This document shows positions 45,109 through 53,523 of a stretch of 64,000 bases of DNA, piece by piece. Every line of letters starts with the position of its first letter. The stretch's first letter is position 1. Under the pieces are notes generated by a model. It made no database searches. It saw only the letters and a program-made list of their open reading frames with translations, and was not told the origin of the DNA. The translations under genes were made by a program, and so were the position numbers. Source of the DNA: RYN-230 sp963837335 (lineage in GTDB: Bacteria; Actinomycetota; Actinomycetes; Streptosporangiales; Streptosporangiaceae); assembly GCA_963837335.1 (NCBI GenBank), contig CAWINS010000052.1, positions 77,333 through 141,332 of the forward strand. Direction: 5' to 3'.

Positions 45109-45212
45109 GTCCATCCGGGGCATCCACGAGGTCCACCCGGCCCGCAGAAAAGAATCTTCATCACGGTGCGTAACGTCTTCGCGACCTAGGCCGATACCTA
45201 GATAGACGCGGT

Positions 45213-45240
45213 TGACGTGGGTACCCCCGAGCTCACGTCA
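45213..45240. promoter_or_regulatory. Inverted repeat upstream of dapA
   Basis: TGACGTG (45213-45219) and CACGTCA (45234-45240) form a perfect 7-bp inverted repeat with a 14-bp spacer, 72 bp before the dapA start. It may be a regulator site or part of the promoter. Confidence 0.35.
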
Positions 45241-45311
45241 CCGCGTCTTCAACGTGACCGGAGGCGGGGCACGGTGGCCGCAGCGCGCCATAGCCCGGTA
45301 GCGTTCAGTTC

Positions 45312-46226
45312 ATGACAGCAACCCAGCCCGCGAACGCGGACGCCCCGTTCGGCCGGATGCTGACCGCGATGATCACGCCGATGACGGCCGGCGGCGGCAT
45401 CGACTACGACGGGGCCGCCCGCCTCGCGACCTATCTGGTCAACGAGATGCGCAACGACGGCCTGGTGATCAGCGGGACGACCGGCGAGTCGCCGACGACG
45501 ACGGACGGCGAGAAAGAACGGCTGCTCCGCGCCGTGATCGAGGCGGTTGGCGACCGGGCCGCCGTGGTGGCCGGAGTCGGCACCAACGACACCGCCCACA
45601 CCTGCGAGCTGGCTCGTCAGGCCGAGCGCGCCGGGGCCTCGGGACTGCTCCTGGTGACGCCGTACTACAACAAGCCGCCGCAGAGCGGGCTCGTGGCCCA
45701 CTTCACCAGGGCCGCCGACGCCACCAGCCTGCCGGTCATGCTGTATGACATACCGGGCCGGACGGGCACTCCCATCACCACCGAGAGCCTGCTCCAGCTG
45801 GCCGAACATCCCCGCATCATCGCGGTCAAGGACGCCAAGGGTGATCTGGGTGCGGGCTCCCTGGTGATGCTGGCCACCGGCCTGGTTTTCTACTGCGGGG
45901 ATGACATGCTGAACCTGCCCTGGCTCTCGGTCGGGGCGGCCGGCTTCGTGAGCGTGGTCGGCCATGTCGCCGGCGACCGGCTGCATGACATGATCGACGC
46001 GTACCGGGCCGGGCGCGTGGACGAGGCCCGGCGGATCCACTGTGACCTGCTGCCGCTCTACACCGGCATCATGACCCGCACCCAGGGTGTGATCACGACC
46101 AAGGCCGCGCTCAGCCTGCTCGGGCTGCCCGGCGGGCCAGTCCGCGGCCCGCTGATCGATGCGACGCCGGCCGAAATCGAACAATTGCGAGCCGATCTGG
46201 TCGCTGGAGGCGTGAAGATCAAGTGA
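45312..46226 (+). CDS. dapA: 4-hydroxy-tetrahydrodipicolinate synthase
   Basis: A 304-residue TIM-barrel enzyme condensing pyruvate with aspartate semialdehyde for lysine and diaminopimelate. Motifs are GTTGESPTTTDGEKERLL near residue 55, the active-site Tyr in YYNKPPQSGL, LYDIPGRTGT and the Schiff-base Lys in IIAVKDAKGD near 176. The length is normal. Its stop overlaps the GTG start of rnj by 4 bp, the typical actinobacterial dapA-rnj pair. Confidence 0.95.
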   Translation: MTATQPANADAPFGRMLTAMITPMTAGGGIDYDGAARLATYLVNEMRNDGLVISGTTGESPTTTDGEKERLLRAVIEAVGDRAAVVAGVGTNDTAHTCELARQAERAGASGLLLVTPYYNKPPQSGLVAHFTRAADATSLPVMLYDIPGRTGTPITTESLLQLAEHPRIIAVKDAKGDLGAGSLVMLATGLVFYCGDDMLNLPWLSVGAAGFVSVVGHVAGDRLHDMIDAYRAGRVDEARRIHCDLLPLYTGIMTRTQGVITTKAALSLLGLPGGPVRGPLIDATPAEIEQLRADLVAGGVKIK

Positions 46227-47917
46227 GTCACCCGCACCCGGAGCTGGGCACACCGCCCGCCCTCCCGTCCGGCACACTGCGCATCGTGGGCCTTGGCGGC
46301 CTGGGCGAGATCGGCCGGAACATGTCCGTGCTGGAGTACGAAGGGCGCCTGCTCATCGTCGACTGCGGGGTGCTGTTCCCCGAGCCGGACCAGCCCGGCG
46401 TGGACCTGATCCTGCCGGACTTCAGCTCGCTCGAAGGCCGGCTGGACGACATCGAGGCGATGGTCCTCACCCATGCGCACGAGGATCACATCGGCGGTGT
46501 CCCTTACCTGCTGCGCCAGCGCGACAACATCCCGCTGATCGGCTCGCGCCTCACGCTCGCCCTGGTCCGCAGCAAGCTCACCGAGCACCGGATAACGCCC
46601 GTCACCGCCGAGGTCGCGGAGGGCGGGACCGAGTCCTTCGGGCCGTTCGGCCTGGAGTTCTTCGCGGTCAACCACTCCATCCCGGACGCGCTCGCGGTGG
46701 CTGTCACCACCCCGGCCGGGGTGGTCCTGCACACCGGCGACTTCAAGATGGACCAGCTTCCGCTGGACGGCCGGCTCACCGACCTGGGCGGCTTCGCCCG
46801 GCGCGGGGCCGAGGGCGTCGATCTGCTGATGTCCGACTCCACCAACGCTGAGGTCCCGGGCATCGTCACCAGCGAGCGTGACATCGCTCCGGTACTGAAC
46901 GAGATGTTCGCGGAGACCAAGCAGCGGATCATCGTGGCCTGCTTCGCCAGCCACGTGCACCGGGTGCAGCAGGTGCTCGACGCGGCCGCGGCGCACGGCC
47001 GCCGGGTGGCCTTCGTGGGCCGCTCCATGGTGCGGAACATGGGTGTCGCGCGCGACCTCGGCTACCTGAAGGTGCCCTCGGTCCGCGGCGGGCTGCTGGT
47101 CGACCCGCGCGACGCCGAGGGCATGCCGCCCGGTGAGGTCGTCCTGGTCTGCACCGGATCCCAGGGCGAGCCCATGTCGGCGCTGTCCCGGATGGCCGCC
47201 CGGGATCACCCGATCAGGATCGCCGAGGGGGACACGGTCATCCTGGCCTCCTCGCTGATCCCGGGCAACGAGTCCGCGGTGTACCGGGTCATCAACGAGC
47301 TGACCCGGTGGGGCGCCCGGGTGGTGCACAAGGGCAACGCGCTGGTCCACGTGTCGGGCCACGCGCCCGCCGGTGAGCTGCTCTACGTGCTGAACCTGGT
47401 GAAACCGCGCAACTTCATGCCGGTGCACGGGGAGTGGCGGCACCTGCGGGCGCACGCGCACCTGGCCGAGCTGACCGGGATCCCCGAGGACCACATCGTG
47501 ATCGCCGAGGACGGCGTGGTGGTCGACCTGGCCGGCGGCCGGGCCACGGTGGTGGGCAAGGTGCCGTGCGGCTACGTGTACGTGGACGGCCTGTCCGTCG
47601 GCGAGGTGACCGAGACCTCGCTCAAGGACCGCCGGATCCTGGGCGAGGAAGGGTTCCTGTCCGTGGTGATCGTGGTCGACTCGACCACCGGCAAGCTGGT
47701 GGCCGGGCCGGAGATCCACGCCCGCGGGTCAGGCATCGACGACTCCGCACTCAGTGAGGTCCGGCCGAAGATCGAGGAAGCGCTGACCCGGGCGGCCGCG
47801 GACGGGATCAACGACGCTCATCAGCTGGGCCAGCTGGTCCGGCGGACCGTCGGGCGCTGGGTCAACGACGGCTACCGGCGCCGGCCCATGATCATTCCGG
47901 TGGTCATCGAGGTATAG
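46223..47917 (+). CDS. rnj: Ribonuclease J
   Basis: A 564-residue metallo-beta-lactamase/beta-CASP RNase. GLGGLGEIGRNM opens the fold. The Zn ligands are in THAHEDHIGGVPYLL, VNHSIPDA, HTGDFKMD, and the beta-CASP motifs CFASHVHRVQQV, CTGSQGEP and HVSGHAPAGELL, with VHGEWRHLRAHA. It processes and degrades mRNA and rRNA with endo- and 5'-3' exonuclease activity. The GTG start overlaps dapA. Confidence 0.95.
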   Translation: MSHPHPELGTPPALPSGTLRIVGLGGLGEIGRNMSVLEYEGRLLIVDCGVLFPEPDQPGVDLILPDFSSLEGRLDDIEAMVLTHAHEDHIGGVPYLLRQRDNIPLIGSRLTLALVRSKLTEHRITPVTAEVAEGGTESFGPFGLEFFAVNHSIPDALAVAVTTPAGVVLHTGDFKMDQLPLDGRLTDLGGFARRGAEGVDLLMSDSTNAEVPGIVTSERDIAPVLNEMFAETKQRIIVACFASHVHRVQQVLDAAAAHGRRVAFVGRSMVRNMGVARDLGYLKVPSVRGGLLVDPRDAEGMPPGEVVLVCTGSQGEPMSALSRMAARDHPIRIAEGDTVILASSLIPGNESAVYRVINELTRWGARVVHKGNALVHVSGHAPAGELLYVLNLVKPRNFMPVHGEWRHLRAHAHLAELTGIPEDHIVIAEDGVVVDLAGGRATVVGKVPCGYVYVDGLSVGEVTETSLKDRRILGEEGFLSVVIVVDSTTGKLVAGPEIHARGSGIDDSALSEVRPKIEEALTRAAADGINDAHQLGQLVRRTVGRWVNDGYRRRPMIIPVVIEV

Positions 47918-48039
47918 AGGTACAAGGGCTCTGCTGCCCGGGGGCGCCTCCGGGTCGGCAGGGCGTCGGGGAGGCGGGGCCCGCCGCAGGCGGGTGCTCG
48001 CCGAGCCGGCGTTCGGCGCGCAGCGGCGATCGGGGGGTT

Positions 48040-48059
48040 CCGGGGGGTCGCCCCCCCGG
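48040..48059. terminator. GC hairpin between rnj and the HD-domain gene
   Basis: CCGGGGGG-TCG-CCCCCCCGG forms a strong stem-loop between the convergent rnj and tmpB-like genes and can end both transcripts. Confidence 0.6.
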
Positions 48060-48069
48060 GCTAGCAGAG

Positions 48070-48636
48070 CTACCGGGCCGCGCGGTCGCGGACCAGCTGG
48101 CGGAGCAGCCGCTGGTAGTAGCCGAACGCGGGCACTATCGCCTCAGGATCCTTGGCCGCGTCGTCCCAGCGGCGCAGCCGCAGCGCGGCCTGGCACCACG
48201 GGCTGGCCTCGAACTCCGCGCTCTGCGCCGGGGTCATCGGCCCACCCTGGATGCGCAGCGTGTGCACGGAGGCGGCGGACAGCCCGCCGAAGTACCCGGG
48301 TTCCACGGCGCACAGGTACCGCTTGGCCGCGACATGCAGCCGGACTGGCTCGGTCACCCCGGGCCCGAACCACTGGGCCAGCCAGTCCGCGCCCTGGTCG
48401 CCGTGCCGGTTGTCGGTGCCGCTCATCAGCTGGTGGCCGCTGACCGCCCCGCGGAAGTGCCCCACGTCGTGCAGCAGGGCCGCCGCGATGAGCTCGGGCC
48501 CGGCGCCCGCTCCCTCGGCCAGGGCCGCGGCCTGGAGCATGTGCTGGGCCTGGGTTACCGCCTCGCCGAGATATTCGCCGGCTCCTTCGGCGGCGAACAG
48601 GTCCGCGATGACCCGTACCGGGTCGGCTGCTGTCAT
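48070..48636 (-). CDS. HD-domain phosphonate oxygenase (TmpB/PhnZ-like)
   Basis: A 188-residue mixed-valent di-iron HD-domain oxygenase. The HD motif is LLHDVGHF near residue 56 and further His/Asp ligands follow (LHVAAKRYL). The N-terminal Tyr22 and Glu25 in EYLGEAVTQAQHMLQAA have the same spacing as the active-site Tyr24/Glu27 of PhnZ. Enzymes of this type cleave the C-P bond of 1-hydroxy-phosphonates made by a 2-oxoglutarate dioxygenase, and the remains of exactly such a gene lie upstream, ending in an ATGA overlap. The likely substrate is an aminoethylphosphonate or its trimethyl form (inference). AGGAAGG precedes ATG 48636. Confidence 0.82.
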   Translation of the reverse strand: MTAADPVRVIADLFAAEGAGEYLGEAVTQAQHMLQAAALAEGAGAGPELIAAALLHDVGHFRGAVSGHQLMSGTDNRHGDQGADWLAQWFGPGVTEPVRLHVAAKRYLCAVEPGYFGGLSAASVHTLRIQGGPMTPAQSAEFEASPWCQAALRLRRWDDAAKDPEAIVPAFGYYQRLLRQLVRDRAAR

Positions 48637-49498
48637 ATTCCGTCCTTCCTGCGGATGACACCCGTTGTCGCACGTTCTCCCACCGCCACGGCCGACTCGA
48701 CGCCATCGAGATCCGCGTAACAGCCCTGCAGGTGCCGGCGTCCCGCCTGGGTGAACCCGGCCCGGGTAGCCGGACCGGCTGGAGACTGCGCGGGTTGATC
48801 CGGATCTCCCGGATCCGCCCATGGGCGTCCAGGCTGATCAGCGGGCGGGTGGCGGACAGCTCCGTGGCAGCGTCGCGGTATCCGAAGGTGACCGGGGTGA
48901 CGGCGAGCGTGGCGAACGCGGCCGGATCCTGCGCGCGGAGCGCGGCGGCGGCGTGGAATCCGTCCACGAACCCGGAATCGCCACCGTCGGCCGCATTGTC
49001 CAGGCAGTGCAGCAGTTGCACGGTCGGCACCGGGTCGCGGTACGGGTTGTCGGTGTGCGGGGGGATGGGCAGGCTGGTGAAGGCCAGGTTGGACGGCGAG
49101 CTCTCGACCCGGACGTCGAACAGCCGGCCGTAATTGGTCTCCCGGACGTAGCCCAGGCTCGCGGCCACCGCCAGGACCGTGCCCGGGTCGGTGGGCACGT
49201 CGCTGAGCAGGAGCAGTCCTTCCCGCAGGATGGCGGACTGGCCGGCGCGGCGGGCCAGCCAGTCCCGGTCGAACACGGCCCGGTGGCCGTCGGGGTGAAA
49301 CAGCACCGACACGGTGCCGCCGGACGCGACCACCTCCGCCACGGCGATATCCGCGGGAATGTCGGTGATGTGCAGCAGCCGCTGGCCGCTGACCGGGTCA
49401 CGGCAGAGCGGGCACGGGCAGTTGTCGCGCAGCCAGACCGCGGGCATGCCGGCCAGGGGCGGCCTGGCGGCCTGGCTGGGCATGGGCGCTCCGCTCAT
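48633..49498 (-). pseudogene. TmpA-like / gamma-butyrobetaine hydroxylase-like dioxygenase with internal deletion
   Basis: Fe(II)/2-oxoglutarate dioxygenase of the gamma-butyrobetaine hydroxylase fold. It has a Zn-type N-terminal domain (WLRDNCPCPLCRDP) and the TauD-like barrel with Fe ligands in IPPHTDNPYRDP. At about 48770 the sequence runs from NPRSLQPVRLP straight into another frame reading RAGFTQAGRRHLQGCYADLDGVESA, the normal C-terminus, which stops at 48633 in overlap with tmpB. About 45 residues are missing, including the third Fe ligand His of the HGR motif. It cannot be active as written; an assembly collapse in GC-rich sequence is possible. The start is probably ATG 49498. Confidence 0.75.
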
Positions 49499-49679
49499 GA
49501 TCGGTAACCGGGAGATTCTCTCCAGAGTGGCCTGCCGAAAGGCCGCTGCCAACGGGAAGCGCAGAGTATTCGCAGACCGGCCAGACCAGCGATGACCGCC
49601 GTTCACCCGGCGCGAAGATCACGGCGACACGCCGCACGCTTCCGGCTGCACCACGCAGATCGTGGGTACTTTGGGCATC

Positions 49680-52538
49680 ATGGCTACTCGTGTCGCTAAG
49701 GGCACCCCCCGCCCAAGGCCGGACGCACCGGGTGGGCAGGCGCGCGCCTCCGGCAGTCCCGCCCGGCCAGCCGGCGGGGGGACGGCCAGCGCGCGGACAG
49801 CCAGCAGCAGGAACGCGATGCCGGCTCCCGCCCGTCAGGGCCAGAGCAGAAACGCCTCGTCCCGGTCCGGTCAGAGCCGGTCGGGCCAGAGCCGTTCGGG
49901 CCAGAATCGGTCCGGCCAGAACCGGTCGGGAAAGAAGCGGACCGGGCAGAACCGCTCCGGCCCGGGCAAGAAGCGGCCGGCCAGCAAGGGGCGTCCCCGC
50001 GGGACCGCGGCCCGGCCGCCCCAGCGGACGGCCGACCCGATCCTGATCCTGGCCGGCTGGCTGGGCCGGCTGGTGGCCGGGATATGGATGGTGGCCGCGC
50101 ACGCGGTCGGGTTCGGGGCGCGGGGGTTTGGCCGGAGCGCCCGGGACATGGATGAGGCGCACCGCCGGGACGGGATGGGGCTGGCCTTCCTGGCCGCGGC
50201 CTTCGTGGTCGCCGCCACTACCTGGTTCCACCTGCACAACATCGCCGGGCGGCTGCTGGCCGACGTGTTCCTCGGCGCATTCGGCTCGGCGGCCTGGACC
50301 GTGCCCCTCCTGCTTGGCCTGCTCGCCTGGCGGTTCCTGCGTCACCCCGAGCGCAACGCGCAGACCGGCCGGATGGTGATCGGCTGGACCTGCCTGCTGC
50401 TGGGCGGGCTCGGCCTGGTGCACATCGCCGCGGGGACGCCGCAGCCGGGCGCCGGGGCCGACGCCATGCGGGCCGGCGGCGGGCTGATCGGCTTCTTCGT
50501 GTCGGCTCCGCTGGTGGCCGCCCTGACGCCGTGGATCGCCGCCCCGCTGCTCGCGCTGGTCAGCGGGTTCGGGTTGCTGGTGATCACCGGGACGCCGGTG
50601 CACCGGGTGCCCGACCGGCTGGCCGAACTGCGCGGCTTCACCCAGCGCGCGGGCGACACCCTCATCTATGACGACGAGGACGAAACCGGGGAGTTCGCGG
50701 GCCCGGCTGGCGGGTCGCTGCCCAGAGGCGGCCGTAAGCGGCCCCCGGCCATCGAGGCCGGCGACCATCACCGGCCTTACGACACACCCATCCTCGGGGA
50801 CGGCCCGGCGGGCAAGGCGGGCCGTCTGCGGCGCGGCGCGGCGGTGCCTGAGCCCGAGGACCCGGCGGCCGCGCCGGGCGCCGAGGACCCGGATGAGCCG
50901 TCGCTGCTCGACGCGCTGGGCTTCGGGGCGCCCGGAGCGGCCGCCCCGCCCGGAGCGGCCGCACCGCCCGCACCCGAGGCGGGCCCGGACGGCGCCGCCC
51001 GCCCGGATGCGGCGGGCGTCCCCGGGCTGGCCCGGGGCGAGCAGCTCACGCTGACCGGGTCGGCGGAGTCGAGCTACATCCTGCCGCCGATGGCGCTGCT
51101 GAAGCCGGGTAGCGCGCCTAAGGAGCGGACCAGGGCCAACGACGTGGTGGTCCGGGCGCTGTCGGAGGTGCTGGAGCAGTTCGAGGTGGACGCCCGGGTC
51201 ACCGGGTTCAAGCGCGGGCCCACCGTGACCAGGTATGAGATCGAACTCGGTCCCGCGGTGAAGGTGGAGCGGGTGACCGCGCTGACCAAGAACATCGCCT
51301 ACGCGGTGAAGAGCGCGGATGTGCGGATCATCTCCCCGATCCCGGGCAAGTCCGCGATCGGGGTGGAGATCCCGAACGCGGACAAGGAGATCGTCAGCCT
51401 CGGGGACGTGCTGCGCTCCCCGGTGGCGGTCAGCGACCACCATCCGATGGTGGTCGGCCTGGGCAAAGACGTCGAGGGCCGGACGGTGGTGGCGAACCTG
51501 GCCAAGATGCCGCACATGCTGATCGCGGGGGCCACCGGCGCCGGAAAATCGACGTGTATTAACGGTCTCATTACCTCGATTTTGCTTCGGGCTACTACGG
51601 ACGATGTCCGGATGATCCTGGTCGACCCTAAGCGGGTCGAGCTGGCGATTTACCAGGGAATACCGCACCTCTACACGCCAATCATCACCAACCCCAAGAA
51701 GGCGGCCGAGGCGCTGCAGTGGGTGGTGGGCGAAATGGACCGCCGTTATGACGATCTGGCGGCATTCGGGTTCCGGCATATCGACGACTTCAACAAGGCC
51801 GTCCGCTCGGGCAAGCTGACCGTGCCCGCGGGCAGCGAGCGGGTCCTGACCCCCTACCCGTACCTGCTGGTCATCGTGGACGAGCTGGCCGACCTGATGA
51901 TGGTCGCCCCGCGCGACGTCGAGGACTCGGTGGTGCGCATCACCCAGCTGGCCCGGGCCGCCGGGATCCACCTCGTGCTGGCCACCCAGCGGCCCAGCGT
52001 GGACGTGGTGACCGGGCTCATCAAGGCGAACGTGCCGTCACGGCTGGCCTTCGCCACATCCAGCCTGACCGACAGCCGGGTGATCCTCGACCAGCCGGGC
52101 GCGGAGAAGCTGGTCGGCCAGGGTGACTGCCTGTTCCTGCCGATGGGCGCCAGCAAGCCGCTGCGCCTGCAGAACGCCTTCGTCACGGAGAAAGAGATCC
52201 GGGAGGTGGTCAGCCACTGCACGAAGCAGGCGCAGCCCACCTACCGCGAAGACGTCGCGGTCCCCGAGGGCAAGCAGCGGGAGATCGACGCCGACATCGG
52301 CGACGACCTGGAATTGCTGATGCAGGCCGCGGAATTGGTCATCCGGACCCAGTTCGGCTCCACCTCCATGCTGCAGCGCAAGCTGCGGGTGGGATTCGCC
52401 AAAGCGGGCCGCCTGATGGACCTGCTCGAGAGCCGGAACATCGTCGGCCCCAGCGAAGGCTCCAAGGCCAGGGACGTCCTGGTGCGCCCCGATGACCTGG
52501 ACAGCACGGTTGATTCGCTGCGGGGCGGGCAAGACTGA
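49680..52538 (+). CDS. ftsK: DNA translocase FtsK
   Basis: A 952-residue septal DNA pump. A basic N-terminal tail with a 15-bp repeat is followed by about four membrane spans (residues 120-310), a Pro/Ala-rich linker, then alpha/beta motor (Walker A GATGAGKST, Walker B LLVIVDELADLM, ATQRPSVDVVTGLIKANVPSR by its usual form). The C-terminal gamma winged helix has FGSTSMLQRKLRVGFAKAGRLMD. It resolves chromosomes at the division septum and activates XerCD at dif. The start ATG 49680 gives MATRVAKG. Confidence 0.95.
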   Translation: MATRVAKGTPRPRPDAPGGQARASGSPARPAGGGTASARTASSRNAMPAPARQGQSRNASSRSGQSRSGQSRSGQNRSGQNRSGKKRTGQNRSGPGKKRPASKGRPRGTAARPPQRTADPILILAGWLGRLVAGIWMVAAHAVGFGARGFGRSARDMDEAHRRDGMGLAFLAAAFVVAATTWFHLHNIAGRLLADVFLGAFGSAAWTVPLLLGLLAWRFLRHPERNAQTGRMVIGWTCLLLGGLGLVHIAAGTPQPGAGADAMRAGGGLIGFFVSAPLVAALTPWIAAPLLALVSGFGLLVITGTPVHRVPDRLAELRGFTQRAGDTLIYDDEDETGEFAGPAGGSLPRGGRKRPPAIEAGDHHRPYDTPILGDGPAGKAGRLRRGAAVPEPEDPAAAPGAEDPDEPSLLDALGFGAPGAAAPPGAAAPPAPEAGPDGAARPDAAGVPGLARGEQLTLTGSAESSYILPPMALLKPGSAPKERTRANDVVVRALSEVLEQFEVDARVTGFKRGPTVTRYEIELGPAVKVERVTALTKNIAYAVKSADVRIISPIPGKSAIGVEIPNADKEIVSLGDVLRSPVAVSDHHPMVVGLGKDVEGRTVVANLAKMPHMLIAGATGAGKSTCINGLITSILLRATTDDVRMILVDPKRVELAIYQGIPHLYTPIITNPKKAAEALQWVVGEMDRRYDDLAAFGFRHIDDFNKAVRSGKLTVPAGSERVLTPYPYLLVIVDELADLMMVAPRDVEDSVVRITQLARAAGIHLVLATQRPSVDVVTGLIKANVPSRLAFATSSLTDSRVILDQPGAEKLVGQGDCLFLPMGASKPLRLQNAFVTEKEIREVVSHCTKQAQPTYREDVAVPEGKQREIDADIGDDLELLMQAAELVIRTQFGSTSMLQRKLRVGFAKAGRLMDLLESRNIVGPSEGSKARDVLVRPDDLDSTVDSLRGGQD
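49863..49961 (+). repeat. 15-bp coding tandem repeat in the ftsK N-terminal tail
   Basis: Six to seven units of about 15 bp encode the pattern RSGQS/RSGQN, with two drifted units (RSGKK, RTGQN). The codons are diverged, so this is older than the PASAG repeat. It gives a Ser/Gln/Arg, positively charged cytosolic tail ahead of the first membrane helix. Confidence 0.8.
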
Positions 52539-52681
52539 TCTAGGCCCACGGCTTCTGCGTCGTGCGTCGGGGGGATGTCTACACTTGTTAGTGGCTCAGG
52601 TTTTTGGCGGGCTGCTCGCATCCGGTTACTGCTCCCGCACCCCGGGCGGAGCGCAGTGCGATATGGCAGTGGAGGCGTGGC

Positions 52682-53431
52682 GTGAGCATTGGTGGCGCCC
52701 TGGCAGATGCACGCCGCCAGGCGGGTCTCACCATTACGCAGGTTAGCCAGCGGACCTGCATCAGAGAGACAATCATCCGGGGGATTGAGCACGACGATTT
52801 CTCTGCCTGCGGCGGGGACTTCTACGCGCGGGGTCATATCCGCAGCGTCGCGCGGGCCGTGGGGGTCGGCGACGAGGAGCTGATCCGGGAGTACGACGCC
52901 GTGCACGGCGCGCCGCAGGCGATCAGGGCGGCGGATGTGTTCGAGCCGGCCACGCCCATCAAGATCAAAGAGCGGCGGCGGCCCAACTGGAGCCTGGCCA
53001 TGGTCCTGGTCCTGGCGGTCATCGCCGGATACGGGATCTACCGCGTGGTGGACTCCGGCACGCCGCACGCCGCACGGACCCAGGCCAGCTCGGGACGGGT
53101 ATCGGCGCCGCCTACGCACCCCGCCGCCGCGGCGTCTACGCCGGCGCCCACGCCACCCGCGCCCACCGTGAACCCGAACGTGGTGATCAGCCTCACCGCG
53201 ATCCAGGACTGCTGGGTCGAGTTCACCAGGCCGAACGGCCGGTTCCTCGTCCAGGCCTACGTGGTCGGCGGAAGCTCGAAGACCTGGACCTTCGCCCGGG
53301 CGGTGAAGATGGACATCGGTAATCCCGGGGGGATCACGCTCACCGTGAACGGCAAGAAACTGGGCCGGCCTGGTGCCGCGGGCCAGCCCCTCACGCTGAG
53401 CCTGGGGCCCGGCAAGCCGGTCACCAGTTAG
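52682..53431 (+). CDS. RodZ-like HTH membrane protein
   Basis: A 249-residue protein with an N-terminal HTH of the RodZ type (IGGALADARRQAGLTITQVSQRTCIRETIIRGIEHDDFS in its known layout; ARGHIRSVARAVG). One membrane span follows (WSLAMVLVLAVIAGYGIYRVV, about 101-121), then a Pro/Ala linker and a C-terminal extracytoplasmic beta domain (DUF4115: CWVEFTRPNGRFLVQAYVVGGSSKTW). Such proteins sit between ftsK and rimO/pgsA in many actinobacteria. A cell-shape or division-site role is likely by family. GTG 52682 follows GGAGG. Confidence 0.85.
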   Translation: MSIGGALADARRQAGLTITQVSQRTCIRETIIRGIEHDDFSACGGDFYARGHIRSVARAVGVGDEELIREYDAVHGAPQAIRAADVFEPATPIKIKERRRPNWSLAMVLVLAVIAGYGIYRVVDSGTPHAARTQASSGRVSAPPTHPAAAASTPAPTPPAPTVNPNVVISLTAIQDCWVEFTRPNGRFLVQAYVVGGSSKTWTFARAVKMDIGNPGGITLTVNGKKLGRPGAAGQPLTLSLGPGKPVTS

Positions 53432-53455
53432 CGGGCCCCGGGCCAGCCCGGCCCG
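53431..53455 (+). terminator. Hairpin after the rodZ-like gene
   Basis: GCGGG...CCGGG pairs with CCCGG...CCCGC around CCAG, with a two-base bulge. It starts at the last base of the stop codon and lies 68 bp before rimO. Confidence 0.4.
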
Positions 53456-53523
53456 CCTGCGAGAAGGAGCACGGCGAGCAGCGGCTAACAGCAGCACCAG
53501 CGCGCTTACCGTAGGCTTCCGGT

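Noticed and set aside
44434..45123. Minus-strand frames opposite the tail-anchored protein
   Set aside because: The plus-strand frame has a ribosome site, a coiled coil and a clean membrane anchor, while the opposite frames lack such order.
41830..45311. kaiA gene near kaiBC
   Set aside because: No protein in or around the island resembles KaiA; all frames there are kinases, receivers or the tail-anchored protein.
46058..47719. 553-codon open frame on the minus strand
   Set aside because: It is antisense to rnj, whose motifs are complete on the plus strand.
49398..51971. 857-codon open frame on the minus strand
   Set aside because: It is antisense to ftsK, and its composition (Arg, Gly, Gln, His) is typical of a shadow frame.
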